In this document: positions 8,746-17,547 of the stretch, one piece after another
How the letters are laid out: each line of letters starts with the position of its first letter
Position numbering within the stretch: position 1 is the first letter of the stretch
Assembly: GCA_030841105.1 (NCBI GenBank)
Contig: JAVEDE010000011.1
Span: 1 to 58,935 of the forward strand
Direction of reading: 5' to 3'
DNA: 58,935 bases
Origin: Pyrinomonadaceae bacterium
Lineage (GTDB): Bacteria > Acidobacteriota > Blastocatellia > Pyrinomonadales > Pyrinomonadaceae
Translations under genes and position numbers: made by a program
Notes under the pieces: generated by a model
Told to the model about the DNA's origin: nothing
The model's database searches: none
The model's input: the letters and a program-made list of their open reading frames with translations, nothing else

Positions 8746-9192
8746 ATGCCTTATCCTGAGATCATGATTCGCCCGATGCGCGAGGAACTGACGCGACTCG
8801 GTATCGAAGAAGCACGCACGCCGGAACAGGTTGACGAGGCCGTCCGTGAGACGCAAGGGACGGTGATGGTCGTCGTCAATTCCGTCTGCGGCTGCGCGGC
8901 GGGCAAGGCGCGCCCCGGCATCGCCCGCGCGATGCAACACACGACCAAGCCGGAACGCGCGATCACCGTCTTCGCGGGCGCGGACATCGAGGCCACCGAG
9001 AAGGCGCGCGCCTACTTCACCGGCCACCAGCCATCGTCGCCCTCCATCGCCCTGCTCAAAGACGGCCAACTCGTCTACATCATGGAGCGCTACCAGATCG
9101 AAGGCAAAGACGCGCCCACCATCGCCGAGGAACTGACCCGCGCCTTCGACCAACACTGCGCCGCCGCCAGCAGCAGCACGGCCAACGCCTAA
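8746..9192 (+). CDS. Bacilliredoxin (BrxA/BrxB family)
   Basis: A 148-residue thioredoxin-fold protein. The ATG at 8746 follows a GAGGAG ribosome binding site. The active site is C48-G-C50 within SVCGCAAG, the unusual CxC arrangement of the YphP/YqiW bacilliredoxins. In Firmicutes these remove bacillithiol from mixed disulfides. Whether this organism makes bacillithiol cannot be judged here, since no bshA, bshB or bshC is in the window. The length matches the family. It stands alone between tsaE and recG, and a heptamer hairpin array follows it. Confidence 0.9.
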   Translation: MPYPEIMIRPMREELTRLGIEEARTPEQVDEAVRETQGTVMVVVNSVCGCAAGKARPGIARAMQHTTKPERAITVFAGADIEATEKARAYFTGHQPSSPSIALLKDGQLVYIMERYQIEGKDAPTIAEELTRAFDQHCAAASSSTANA

Positions 9193-9197
9193 TTAAA

Positions 9198-9281
9198 GTG
9201 ATGAGTGACGAGTGACGAGTGACGAGTTGAAGACATTTCTTCTGTTTTAACTTGTCACTCGTCACTCATCACTCATCACTC
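9198..9281. repeat. Inverted heptamer array, GTGACGA word
   Basis: The left arm (9198-9227) iterates GTGATGA/GTGACGA. The right arm (9250-9281) is its near reverse complement. Spacer about 22 bases. It fills the gap between the bacilliredoxin stop and the recG ATG at 9287, leaving no ribosome binding site for recG. Confidence 0.88.
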
Positions 9282-9286
9282 GCTTT

Positions 9287-11668
9287 ATGTCTCTCACGCT
9301 CGACACCCCCATCCTTTCGCTCACAGGCCACGGCATTCCTCGTTTCGGCCAGCCGACGGCGCGTCGTCTCGGTCTCGCACTCGCGTCCATCGCGGGCAAG
9401 CGCGACGCGGGCGAGGCCACGGTTGAAGACCTCTTGAACTACCTGCCGATGCGCTACGAGGATCGCTCGAACCTGACGCGCATCACTGAACTCAGCGACG
9501 GCACGGAGGCGTCGCTCGAACTCTACGTGCGCGTGGCGGGCGGCTTTCAAGTGGGCAAGAATCGCGGGCCGAAGTCGCCGCCGCTCTACATCTTCGAGAT
9601 CACGGCGAGCGACCCGGAAAGGACGGGCAAGCCCGTCGTCGTCTGGTGGTTCGTGTCTGGGCGACAGGCCACGCGCATCGTCGCTTACAACCGCCAACGC
9701 TTCACGCGCGGCGCGCGCTTCGTCGCCTACGGCCGCTGGGAATGGGACGCGCGGCGCAACACCTTTGCACTGCGTCTCGGCAAACCCGACGAACTCGAAA
9801 TGCTCCCCGGCACATGGACGCCGCCCGAGCACGCCCTCCTGCGCCTCGCCGAAGAAAACGGCGACCACGATCACGAAGACTCAAACGCGCAAGCGGGCAA
9901 CACGCTCGCGGGCGACGCGACCGGCGAAGATTCAGACACAGACGCGGAATCTTTCGGCGATGACGAAGAAGGGGAGGTGGCCGACCCGCGTCTCGCCGCG
10001 ATCCACGTCGGGCGACGCGTGCCCGTCTATCGCAAGCTCGGCGAGTTTGCGGCCAAGCGCCTGCGCGAGATCATGCACGCCGTCTTCGCGCGCCTCGACG
10101 ACGCGGAGATCACGGAGACCCTCCCCGCCGATCTCATCGGCCGTCAGCAGTTGATCTCGCGCGCCGAAGCCTTGCGCCGCATCCACTTTCCTTCCGACGA
10201 TGCCCCGCTCGCAGACTACGAACGCGCGCGTTCGCCCGCGCACCTGCGTCTTATCTTCGAGGAGTTCTTCTGGGTCGCGCTCGCCATCGCCATCCGCAAG
10301 AGCGAGCGCGTCAAAGAGCCGAAGGGCGCGGTCATCGAGATTGACGAACGCGTGCGCGGCCACCTCGCCGAGATACTCCCCTTCGCGTTGACGGGCGCGC
10401 AGGAGCGTTCCGTCACACGCATACTCGACGACATGCAATCCGACGTGCCGATGAACCGCCTGTTGCAGGGCGACGTAGGCAGCGGCAAAACCATCGTCGC
10501 GCTGCTCGCCATGCTGGCCGCGATGGAGAACGGCTATCAGGCCGCGCTCATGGCTCCGACCGAAATCCTCGCCGACCAGCATGCGCGCAACATCAAACGC
10601 ATGCTCGCGCGCACGCCGCACCGCGCCGAACTCTTGATTGGCTCGCTCCGCGCCGCGGAAAAAAGAAGACTCCATGCCGACATCGCAGCGGGCGAAGTCC
10701 ACGCCTGCGTCGGCACGCACGCGCTCATACAGGAGGCGGTCGCCTTCCACAAACTCGGCCTCGTCGTCATTGACGAACAGCACCGCTTCGGCGTGTTGCA
10801 ACGCGCTTCTTTGCGCGAACGCGGCTTCAACCCCGACGTGCTCGTGATGACGGCGACGCCCATCCCGCGCTCGCTCGCCATGACCGTCTACGGCGACCTC
10901 GACGTGTCCGTCATAGACGAACTGCCGCCCGGCCGCACGCCGATCAAGACGGTCGTCGTCGGCGAAGACCAGCGCGCCGGGGTCTACAAAGGCGTCGAGA
11001 GAGAAATTCGCGCGGGGCGTCAGGCTTACATCGTCTACCCGCTCGTGGAAGAGTCAGAGAAGATTGATCTGAAGGATGCGACGCGCATGTTCGAGCACCT
11101 GCGCGACCGCGTGTTTCCCACGTTCACTATCGGCCTTCTGCACGGCAAGATGAAGTCGGCGGAGAAGGAGGAGACGATGCACCGCTTCACGCGCGGCGAG
11201 GTGCAGATACTCGTCGCGACCACGGTCGTCGAAGTCGGCGTTGACGTGGCGAACGCATCCGTCATGGTCATCGAACACGCGGAACGTTTCGGCCTCTCGC
11301 AGTTGCACCAACTGCGCGGGCGCGTCGGGCGCGGTGCGGAAAAGAGTTTCTGCGTGCTCTTAGCTTCCGACAAGCAGACGAGCGTGGCGCGCGAACGGCT
11401 CGGCATCATGGAGGAGACCAACGACGGTTTCCGCATCGCGGAAAAGGATTTGGAGATACGCGGCCCCGGCGAGGTGATGGGCACGCGGCAGTCGGGCGTG
11501 CCCACCTTCCGCGTCGGCAACCTCGTCCGCGACGTGGCGATACTGGAAGAGGCGCGCAACGAAGCCGACTACTACCTCTCCAACGCGCGCCGCCGCACGC
11601 GCGAAACCTCCCGCCTCATCGAACGCGTCCGCGCCGACGCACGTTTCGGCCTCGCCGCCGTCGGTTAG
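9287..11668 (+). CDS. recG: ATP-dependent DNA helicase RecG
   Basis: A 793-residue superfamily 2 helicase that regresses stalled replication forks and migrates Holliday junctions. The N-terminal wedge/OB region is followed by the helicase core, with Walker A GDVGSGKT near residue 395, Walker B in the DEQHRFG box, TATPIPRSLAMT (motif III) and the QLHQLRGRVGRG box (motif VI). An insertion of about 60 mostly acidic residues (around 183-245, rich in Asp, Glu and His) sits between the OB fold and the helicase core and is not typical of RecG. There is no ribosome binding site: the ATG follows a heptamer array directly. The end also abuts an array. Confidence 0.95.
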   Translation: MSLTLDTPILSLTGHGIPRFGQPTARRLGLALASIAGKRDAGEATVEDLLNYLPMRYEDRSNLTRITELSDGTEASLELYVRVAGGFQVGKNRGPKSPPLYIFEITASDPERTGKPVVVWWFVSGRQATRIVAYNRQRFTRGARFVAYGRWEWDARRNTFALRLGKPDELEMLPGTWTPPEHALLRLAEENGDHDHEDSNAQAGNTLAGDATGEDSDTDAESFGDDEEGEVADPRLAAIHVGRRVPVYRKLGEFAAKRLREIMHAVFARLDDAEITETLPADLIGRQQLISRAEALRRIHFPSDDAPLADYERARSPAHLRLIFEEFFWVALAIAIRKSERVKEPKGAVIEIDERVRGHLAEILPFALTGAQERSVTRILDDMQSDVPMNRLLQGDVGSGKTIVALLAMLAAMENGYQAALMAPTEILADQHARNIKRMLARTPHRAELLIGSLRAAEKRRLHADIAAGEVHACVGTHALIQEAVAFHKLGLVVIDEQHRFGVLQRASLRERGFNPDVLVMTATPIPRSLAMTVYGDLDVSVIDELPPGRTPIKTVVVGEDQRAGVYKGVEREIRAGRQAYIVYPLVEESEKIDLKDATRMFEHLRDRVFPTFTIGLLHGKMKSAEKEETMHRFTRGEVQILVATTVVEVGVDVANASVMVIEHAERFGLSQLHQLRGRVGRGAEKSFCVLLASDKQTSVARERLGIMEETNDGFRIAEKDLEIRGPGEVMGTRQSGVPTFRVGNLVRDVAILEEARNEADYYLSNARRRTRETSRLIERVRADARFGLAAVG

Positions 11669-11670
11669 AG

Positions 11671-11753
11671 TTTCAAGTTTCAAATTTCAGGTTTCAAGTT
11701 AAAATCCCTACAACCGTTTTCCAACTTGAAACTTTAAACCTGAAACATGAAAC
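11671..11753. repeat. Inverted heptamer array, TTTCAAG word
   Basis: The left arm (11671-11700) reads as TTTCAAG/TTTCAAA/TTTCAGG heptamers. The right arm (11722-11753) is the reverse-complement series CTTGAAA and variants. It fills the recG-rsmD gap, starting 2 bases after the recG stop. Confidence 0.85.
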
Positions 11754-11763
11754 TACTCTTACT

Positions 11764-12333
11764 GTGAGAATCATCGCCGGACAATATCGCGGGCGCGTGC
11801 TGAAAAGCCCGCCGTCCATGCAGATTCGCCCGACCTCCGACCGCCTGCGCGAGACGCTCTTTAACGTCCTCGCCCCGCGCATCGTGGACGCGCGTTTCTT
11901 AGACCTCTGCGCGGGTTCGGGCGCAGTCGGCATCGAGGCGATTTCGCGCGGCGCGTCGTTCGTCACCTTCGTTGATCGCTCACGCAAGATGTGCGGACTC
12001 GTCGAGGCGAACCTCGATCTGTGCGGCGTGCCGGAAGAGTTGACGGAAGTCGTGTTGAGCGAGGCAGCGGATTTTTTGCGGCGCGCGGAGGCGCGTGGGG
12101 GCGCGCCCTACGACATCGCCTTTCTCGATCCGCCCTACGCCATTGACTACGCGCCGCTGCTCGAACTCTTCGGGGCGCGCACTGCGTCGCTGCTCGCAGA
12201 GGACGGCATCCTCGTCGTGGAGCATCATCACAAGAACGCCCTGCGGGATGCGGTCGGCGGCATCCGGCGCTGGCGCATCCTGAAGCAGGGCGACTCCGCT
12301 TTGAGTTTCTACGAAGCGGAAGTTGGGGAATGA
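11764..12333 (+). CDS. rsmD: 16S rRNA (guanine(966)-N2)-methyltransferase RsmD
   Basis: A 189-residue class I SAM-dependent methyltransferase. Signatures are an N-terminal RIIAGQYRGR, then RPTSDRLRETLFNVL, the SAM-binding LDLCAGSGAVGIEA and the catalytic DPPY in FLDPPYAID. RsmD methylates G966 of 16S rRNA near the P site. It uses a GTG start at 11764, fixed by the conserved RIIAG beginning. It follows recG on the same strand, separated by a heptamer array, and precedes tsaD by about 100 bases. Confidence 0.94.
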   Translation: MRIIAGQYRGRVLKSPPSMQIRPTSDRLRETLFNVLAPRIVDARFLDLCAGSGAVGIEAISRGASFVTFVDRSRKMCGLVEANLDLCGVPEELTEVVLSEAADFLRRAEARGGAPYDIAFLDPPYAIDYAPLLELFGARTASLLAEDGILVVEHHHKNALRDAVGGIRRWRILKQGDSALSFYEAEVGE

Positions 12334-12380
12334 GGCGGGCGGCGTTCGTCTCGATTTTACGTGTTACGCGCGGAAGCAAT

Positions 12381-12424
12381 AGACTGGCTGTTAACCAAAG
12401 TCATAGACTAACTTTTAACCAAGA
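12381..12424 (+). repeat. Imperfect 24-base tandem direct repeat upstream of tsaD
   Basis: Two copies of an AGACT-N7-TTAACCAA block (12381-12400 and 12405-12424) lie just upstream of the tsaD ATG at 12433. They could be operator-like or remnants of an array. The function is unknown. Confidence 0.55.
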
Positions 12425-12432
12425 CTTCAATC

Positions 12433-13512
12433 ATGCTTGTACTCGGAATCGAAAGCTCTTGCGACGAAACGGCGGCGGCCATTGTGCGCGACGGGCGCGA
12501 GATGGTGTCGTCGGTTATCTCGTCGCAGATCGAAACGCACAAACGCTTCGGCGGCGTCGTCCCCGAACTCGCCTCGCGCGAGCATCTGGACAAGATCGTG
12601 CCCGTCGTCGAAGAAGCGTTCTCGCGCGCGGGCGTCGGGAAGCGCGAGATTGACGGCATCGCGGTGACGCAGGGGCCGGGTCTGGTCGGGTCGCTGCTCG
12701 TCGGCCTCTCTTACGCGAAGGCGATGGCGTTCGCACTGGAGAAGCCGCTCGTCGGCGTCAACCACATCGAGGGGCACATCTATTCGGTGGTCTTCGAGAA
12801 CCCGCCGATTGAATACCCGGCCTTCGCGCTCATCGTGTCGGGCGGCCACACGAATTTGTTCCTCGTGCCCGAACCGGGCAAGTACAAGGTGCTCGCGCGC
12901 ACCCGCGACGACGCGGCGGGCGAAGCCTTCGACAAGGTGGCGAAGATGTTGGGACTCGGTTATCCCGGCGGCCCCATCATCGAGCGTCTGGCGCGCGAAG
13001 GCGACGCGCGCGCCGTCGCGTTCAGCGTGCCGCGCATGGGCGACGGGCTGCCGGATTTCAGTTTCAGCGGACTCAAGACGGCCGTCTCAAAGTACGTGCG
13101 AGAGACCGGCATGCAACCCGTCACGGAGGGCGACGCGCCCGCGCAGGCGGTGAAAGATTTGGCCGCGAGTTTTCAAAGCGTGGTCGTGCGCTCGCTCGTC
13201 GGTACGACGGAGAAGTTGGCCGCCGAACACCGTCCACGGACGTTGATCGTCGCGGGCGGCGTCGCCTGCAACGGCGCGCTCAGAGATGCGGCCGACGCTG
13301 CGGGCGCGCGTCTGGGGCTTCCGGTCTACTTCCCCTCCCGCCACCTCTCGACCGACAACGCCGCGATGATCGCCGCCGCCGGGACGGTCAAACTTCAAGC
13401 GGGCGAGCGCGCCGATCTCGACCTCAACGCCGACGTGTCGCTGCGCCTCGGCAACCTCGACACCGAAGAGGACGCCGCGCGCCGCGGCCACATCCACTAT
13501 AGAAAGGGATGA
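12433..13512 (+). CDS. tsaD: tRNA N6-adenosine threonylcarbamoyltransferase TsaD
   Basis: A 359-residue ASKHA-fold metalloenzyme that transfers the threonylcarbamoyl group to A37 of tRNA. Motifs: [13 protein letters not shown] at the N-terminus, the metal-binding [20 protein letters not shown], the [19 protein letters not shown] block and a C-terminal STDNAAMIA. Length is normal. The last codons and TGA stop (13510-13512) are supplied by the first GGGATGA unit of the following heptamer array, so the C-terminal RKG is repeat-encoded. It works with TsaE encoded at 8186; TsaB must be elsewhere. Confidence 0.96.
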   Translation: MLVLGIESSCDETAAAIVRDGREMVSSVISSQIETHKRFGGVVPELASREHLDKIVPVVEEAFSRAGVGKREIDGIAVTQGPGLVGSLLVGLSYAKAMAFALEKPLVGVNHIEGHIYSVVFENPPIEYPAFALIVSGGHTNLFLVPEPGKYKVLARTRDDAAGEAFDKVAKMLGLGYPGGPIIERLAREGDARAVAFSVPRMGDGLPDFSFSGLKTAVSKYVRETGMQPVTEGDAPAQAVKDLAASFQSVVVRSLVGTTEKLAAEHRPRTLIVAGGVACNGALRDAADAAGARLGLPVYFPSRHLSTDNAAMIAAAGTVKLQAGERADLDLNADVSLRLGNLDTEEDAARRGHIHYRKG

Positions 13513-13604
13513 AGGATGAGGGATGAATCAGGAAACTGCTCAAGCAAGTTAAGCATTCCTTTCATCCCTCATCCCTCCGCCCTCATCCCTTCCTTTCATC
13601 CCTA
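13506..13604. repeat. Inverted heptamer array, GGGATGA word
   Basis: The left arm (13506-13526) holds GGGATGA units and the right arm (13561-13604) TCATCCC units. The 34-base spacer contains the AAGCAAG core seen in other spacers. The tsaD stop codon lies inside the left arm. Confidence 0.85.
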
Positions 13605-13611
13605 AACTAAA

Positions 13612-13641
13612 AGCCGCTTGACCCGTGAAGGCCAAGCGGCT
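13612..13641 (-). terminator. Terminator between convergent tsaD and the small secreted protein gene
   Basis: A perfect 9-bp stem (13612-13620 with 13633-13641). On the minus strand it is followed by TTTTAGTTT, so it best serves the minus-strand gene. It may also act on tsaD transcripts. Confidence 0.7.
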
Positions 13642-13721
13642 CTTGGTTGCCGGAGAGTGTGCGAGGGGACGCCCGCAAGGGACGCCTCCATCTCAACGGC
13701 GAACTCGTTGTGTAACCACTG

Positions 13722-14072
13722 CTAGGGTTGGTTTCCCGCCACCATCTCCCTGACTTCGATGTTCTTCGCAAACTTGACCGGCTTCTCTTCGTCGAGCACG
13801 ATGGTCACCACGTCGTCCACGCGCAGGTCTTTGCAGTGAACGTACTGCTTGCCACGCTTCACCTGCGTGTTGATCTGGCAGACGGCAATGACGTGTTCGA
13901 CCCCTTCGCGCGTCAACACGGAAATGCGCTCGTCGCTCACCTCCACCACGCGGACATTGACCAGACGCCCCTCCGTGTCGTTATCGTCGAGCGTGGCCGC
14001 CCGTGCGACGTTCGCTCCAAGCATGAGCATCAAGGCCAGTGTTCCCAGAATCGCGCGATTGAATGTTTTCAT
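13722..14072 (-). CDS. Small secreted protein of unknown function
   Basis: A 116-residue exported protein. The ATG at 14072 is chosen over an upstream in-frame start because it has a GGGAG ribosome binding site and begins a signal peptide (MKTFNRAILGTLALMLMLGA, likely cleavage after ARA). The mature 90 residues look like a compact beta-barrel: alternating valines, two cysteines (VCQINTQ and VHCKDL) that could pair, and phrases such as ISVLTREGVEHVIAV resembling small SH3/OB-type barrels. No family is recognised. It is transcribed away from the dnaJ end of the heat-shock operon and is separated from it by a terminator. Confidence 0.7.
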   Translation of the reverse strand: MKTFNRAILGTLALMLMLGANVARAATLDDNDTEGRLVNVRVVEVSDERISVLTREGVEHVIAVCQINTQVKRGKQYVHCKDLRVDDVVTIVLDEEKPVKFAKNIEVREMVAGNQP

Positions 14073-14343
14073 CTTCTTTACTCCCGCCGCCACGTTTGTC
14101 TTGGGAGAGACACGTTTGACAGTTCGCAGTGTTGTCCAGAGCAAGCATTGTGCCTCTCACGCGGCCACGGGCGGCAAGGCGAACTTTTGGGGCGAAATAC
14201 GCGGAAACCGCTCGTTCGCCGTGCTCGCGCCGGAGTTCCGATGACCGCTTGCCGTCCGTATTGTTACGCGACAACGCGGACGATTGTATTGTTGCAAAAC
14301 GCTCGAACCGCGCGCCCCGCCACGCCGGGGATCATGTCAAGAT
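14073..14343. other. Intergenic region upstream of the small secreted protein gene
   Basis: 270 bases between the start of the small secreted protein gene and the dnaJ terminator. It must hold that gene's promoter, but I see no clear -35/-10 pair, no repeat array and no RNA gene. Confidence 0.4.
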
Positions 14344-14382
14344 AAAAAAAGGCCGCTCCCTCGCGCGAAGGAACGGCCTTTG
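14344..14382 (-). terminator. Intrinsic terminator of the hrcA-grpE-dnaK-dnaJ operon
   Basis: On the minus strand an AAAGGCCG stem with an extended imperfect TCC/GGA pairing closes with GCGGCCTTT and is followed by seven T. It lies 18 bases after the dnaJ stop. Confidence 0.85.
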
Positions 14383-14400
14383 CTTAAGTCGGCTGTGGTC

Positions 14401-15528
14401 TTAACCGAAGATGTCGCGGACGCGATCAATGAGTCCTTTGTCTTCGAGGTCGCGGTCTTCGATCTTGGAGAGTTCTTCGAGGAGGCGACGCTGTTCGCGC
14501 GTCAGCGTCGTGGGCGTGCGGAGCGCGACGGAGACGAAGAGATCGCCGCGCCCGCGACCGCCGAGCACCGGCATGCCGTGGCCTTTGAGCGAGAAGAATT
14601 TGCCCGTCTGCGTGCCCGCCGGAATCTTCAACGGCTGCTCGCCGTTCAAAGTCTTGACCATGATCTCCGCGCCGAGCGCAGCCTGCGCGAACGTGATGGG
14701 GACGGCCGTGTAGAGATTGCTCCCCTGCCGTTGAAACTGCTCGTGCTCTTTAACCTGAAAGACGATGTAGAGATCGCCCGCAGGGCCGCCCTGCACGCCG
14801 CCCTCGCCTTCGCCCCTGACGGGCAGGCGCGAGCCGGTCTCGACGCCCGGCGGGACTTTCACTTCAATCTGCCGCTCTCGTTCCACACGCCCCGCGCCCC
14901 TGCACGTCTCGCAAGGGTTCTTGATCATGCGACCCGTGCCGCGGCATGTGCCGCACGTGCGCGCGACGGAGAAGAAGCCCTGCTGGTAACGCACCTGCCC
15001 CGCGCCGCTGCACGTCGCGCAAGTCTCCGGCTGCGTGCCTGCCTTCGCGCCCGTGCCCGTGCAAGTGTCACACGTCTCAAGTCGCGGAATGCGCAGTTGC
15101 GCCGTCATCCCTTCGGCCGCCTGTTCGAGCGTGAGTTCCAGATCGTAGCGCAAGTCCGAGCCGCGTTGCGCGGCCGAACGCCGCCCGCCACCACCGCCGC
15201 CCGCGCGCCCGCCGAACACGTCGCCGAAGCCGAAGAGGTCGCCGAGGATGTCTTCGATGCCGCCGAAGCCCTGCGCGCCCCAGTCCGCGCCCGCCGCGCT
15301 GTTCGAGACCCCCGCGTGGCCGTAGCGATCATAGCGCGCGCGCTGCTCCGCGTTCGAGAGGATGCCGTAAGCCTCGGCCACCTCCTTGAACGTCTCCTCG
15401 GCCTCCGCGTCGCCCGGATTTTTGTCGGGGTGGTAACGGATCGCCAGACGCTTGTACGCGCTCTTCAACTCCTGCTCGGTCGCCTTGCGCCCGACGCCTA
15501 AAATTTCGTAATAGTCCTTTTTGCTCAT
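14401..15528 (-). CDS. dnaJ: Chaperone protein DnaJ
   Basis: A 375-residue type I J-protein that delivers substrates to DnaK and stimulates its ATPase. It has an N-terminal J domain with HPD (YHPDKNPGD), then a short Gly-rich region. Four CxxCxGxG zinc-binding repeats follow (CDTCTGTG, CATCSGAG, CGTCRGTG, CETCRGAG), then the two beta-barrel substrate-binding domains. Complete and of normal length. It is the last gene of the heat-shock operon, separated from dnaK by a heptamer hairpin array. Confidence 0.97.
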   Translation of the reverse strand: MSKKDYYEILGVGRKATEQELKSAYKRLAIRYHPDKNPGDAEAEETFKEVAEAYGILSNAEQRARYDRYGHAGVSNSAAGADWGAQGFGGIEDILGDLFGFGDVFGGRAGGGGGGRRSAAQRGSDLRYDLELTLEQAAEGMTAQLRIPRLETCDTCTGTGAKAGTQPETCATCSGAGQVRYQQGFFSVARTCGTCRGTGRMIKNPCETCRGAGRVERERQIEVKVPPGVETGSRLPVRGEGEGGVQGGPAGDLYIVFQVKEHEQFQRQGSNLYTAVPITFAQAALGAEIMVKTLNGEQPLKIPAGTQTGKFFSLKGHGMPVLGGRGRGDLFVSVALRTPTTLTREQRRLLEELSKIEDRDLEDKGLIDRVRDIFG

Positions 15529-15540
15529 AACTCAAAAGCA

Positions 15541-15607
15541 GTGACGAGCGACGGGTAACAAGTTGGAAAGGAAACCTGCTTTAACTTGTCACTTGTCACT
15601 TGTCACT
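15541..15607. repeat. Inverted heptamer array, GTGACAA word (dnaK-dnaJ gap)
   Basis: The left arm (15541-15565) is degenerate. The right arm (15584-15607) has three clean TTGTCAC units. The spacer reads, on the minus strand, AAGCAGGTTT, close to other spacers. It sits inside a co-transcribed operon. Confidence 0.82.
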
Positions 15608-15610
15608 ATA

Positions 15611-17461
15611 TTATCCGGGATCGTTGCTGTTCGAGACGATAGTGCCGGCAGCCGGGGTCGCGCCGCCGAGCATCGCGTTTGTGAGTAGCGACGCGATGCG
15701 CTCGATGTCGGCGAGCGCGCGGCGGACGTGCTCCTCGTCGGTGGACTCTACGGCCTCCGCGCTTTCGCTGAAGACGCGCACGGCGTCGCTCCGCTCTTCG
15801 GAGGAGAGCGCGGCGGCCAACTCTTTATACGTGCGTTGCGTGTTGCGCAGCAGGCTGTCGAGCCGGTTGCGCATGTGAATGAGTTCTTTTGCGCGCTGAT
15901 CCTTGCCTGCGGAGGTGGCGGCTTCTGCGATCAGGGTGTCAATCTCGTCGGGGTTCAAACCGGATGTCGGCGTGATGCGCATCTGCTGCTGCCGCCCCGT
16001 CGCCTTCTCCTGCGCCGAGACGCTGAGCAAACCGCTCGCGTCCACCTCGAAACTCACCTCGATCTGCGCCGCCCCGCGCGGCCCCGGCGGTATTCCCACC
16101 AACTCGAACTTGCCGAGCGAGCGATTGCCCTGCGCGATCTCGCGCTCGCCCTGCAACACGTGAATCTCCACGCTCGACTGATTGTCCGCCACGGTCGTAA
16201 ACGTCAGACTGCTCTTCAAAGGGATCGTCGAGTTGCGCTCGATCAACTTGGTGAAGAGGCCGCCGCGCGTCTCAAGGCCGAGCGAGAGCGGCAGCACGTC
16301 GAGCAGCACGATGTCTTTCACTTCGCCCGTCAGCACGCCGCCCTGAATGGCCGCGCCCATCCCGACCACTTCGTCCGGGTTGATCTCCGACGAAGCCTCG
16401 CGCCCGAAAATCTCCTGCACCGTACGCGCGATGATCGGCGAACGCGTCTGCCCGCCGACGAGCAGCACCTTATCAATGTTGTCGGGTTGGAGCTTCGCGT
16501 CCCAGAGCGCCTTCTGGCACGGCTCGATGGTCTGTTCCACAAGGTCTGCGACGAGCGTCTCGAAAGTGTCGCGCGTGAAAGTCTTGCTGAAATGCTTCGG
16601 CCCGGAGGCGTCGGCGGCGATGAAGGGCAGGTTGATGTTCGTCTCGGTCAGCGAAGAGAGTTCGCACTTGGCGCGCTCGGCGGCCTCTTTCAGACGTTGG
16701 AGGGCGAGACGGTCTTCGCGCAAATTGATGCCCGTCTCTTCGCGAAATTGTTCGACCATCCAGTTGATGATGCGCTCGTCGAAGTCCTCGCCGCCGAGGA
16801 AAGTGTTGCCCGACGTTGACAGCACCTCGAACACGCCGTCGTTCATTTCGAGGATCGAAACGTCGAACGTGCCACCGCCGAGATCGTAGACGACGATGCG
16901 CTCGGAGGTGGAGCGTCCCAACCCGTAGGCGAGCGCGGCGGCCGTCGGCTCGTTGATGATGCGTTCGATACGCAGGCCGGCGATTTTCCCTGCGTCTTTG
17001 GTCGCCTGCCGCTGCGAGTCGTCGAAGTAGGCGGGCACGGTGACGACGGCCTCGGTGATCGCTTCGCCGAGAAAATCTTCGGCGGCGGCCTTGAGGCGTT
17101 GCAGGACGATGCCGGAGATTTCCTGCGGGCTGTAGACGCGACCCTGCACGCGGATGCGCGCGTCGCCGTTCTGCGAATCAATGATCTCGAAGGGCGTGGT
17201 TTCGAGCGCACGCTGTACTTCCGGCGAGTCGAACTTGCGGCCGATGAGACGTTTGACGGCGTAGACGGTGTTGGCGGCGTTGGTCACGGCCTGCCGCTTG
17301 GCGATCTGCCCGACGAGCCGCTCGCCCTTATCCGTGAACCCGACGACCGAAGGCGTCGTGCGCCCGCCTTCCTTGTTCGGGATGATCTGCACCGCGCCGC
17401 CTTCCAACACGGCCACGCAGCAGTTCGTCGTCCCCAAATCTATGCCGATAACTTTGCCCAT
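15611..17461 (-). CDS. dnaK: Chaperone protein DnaK (Hsp70)
   Basis: A 616-residue Hsp70. The ATG at 17461 is preferred because the conserved GKVIGIDLGTTN follows at once; the upstream in-frame residues are encoded by repeat-adjacent DNA. The ATPase domain shows IDLGTTN, DLGGGTFDVS and LLVGGQTRSP. The substrate-binding domain shows DVLPLSLGLETRGG. A helical lid follows, and the C-terminus (SNSNDPG) lacks the acidic EEKKD-like tail common in bacterial DnaK. It acts with DnaJ and GrpE encoded beside it. Heptamer arrays flank it on both sides, so processing of the operon mRNA around dnaK is conceivable. Confidence 0.97.
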   Translation of the reverse strand: MGKVIGIDLGTTNCCVAVLEGGAVQIIPNKEGGRTTPSVVGFTDKGERLVGQIAKRQAVTNAANTVYAVKRLIGRKFDSPEVQRALETTPFEIIDSQNGDARIRVQGRVYSPQEISGIVLQRLKAAAEDFLGEAITEAVVTVPAYFDDSQRQATKDAGKIAGLRIERIINEPTAAALAYGLGRSTSERIVVYDLGGGTFDVSILEMNDGVFEVLSTSGNTFLGGEDFDERIINWMVEQFREETGINLREDRLALQRLKEAAERAKCELSSLTETNINLPFIAADASGPKHFSKTFTRDTFETLVADLVEQTIEPCQKALWDAKLQPDNIDKVLLVGGQTRSPIIARTVQEIFGREASSEINPDEVVGMGAAIQGGVLTGEVKDIVLLDVLPLSLGLETRGGLFTKLIERNSTIPLKSSLTFTTVADNQSSVEIHVLQGEREIAQGNRSLGKFELVGIPPGPRGAAQIEVSFEVDASGLLSVSAQEKATGRQQQMRITPTSGLNPDEIDTLIAEAATSAGKDQRAKELIHMRNRLDSLLRNTQRTYKELAAALSSEERSDAVRVFSESAEAVESTDEEHVRRALADIERIASLLTNAMLGGATPAAGTIVSNSNDPG

Positions 17462-17475
17462 AACGTTTCCCGTCA

Positions 17476-17547
17476 GTGACAAGTGACAAGTGACAAGTGA
17501 CGAGTTAAAGCTGTTTACTTGTCACTCGCCACTTGTCACTTGTCACT
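17476..17547. repeat. Inverted heptamer array, GTGACAA word (grpE-dnaK gap)
   Basis: The left arm (17476-17506) has four GTGACAA/GTGACGA units. The right arm (17518-17547) is the reverse complement. The short spacer includes AAAGCTGTTT. It fills the gap and touches the grpE stop codon. Confidence 0.87.

Noticed and set aside
8746..9192. Bacilliredoxin as evidence of bacillithiol use
   Set aside because: No biosynthetic gene is in the window and the family occurs outside bacillithiol producers. Family name kept, pathway not claimed.
13613..13721. Possible tRNA or structured RNA after the tsaD terminator
   Set aside because: No cloverleaf, T-loop or CCA-like end can be drawn. The stem at 13612-13641 is explained as a terminator.
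14284..15501. Long open frame on the plus strand opposite dnaJ
   Set aside because: It is the antisense of a clear dnaJ with complete J domain and zinc repeats. Its product is Arg/Ala-rich with no motif, as expected from GC-rich antisense frames.
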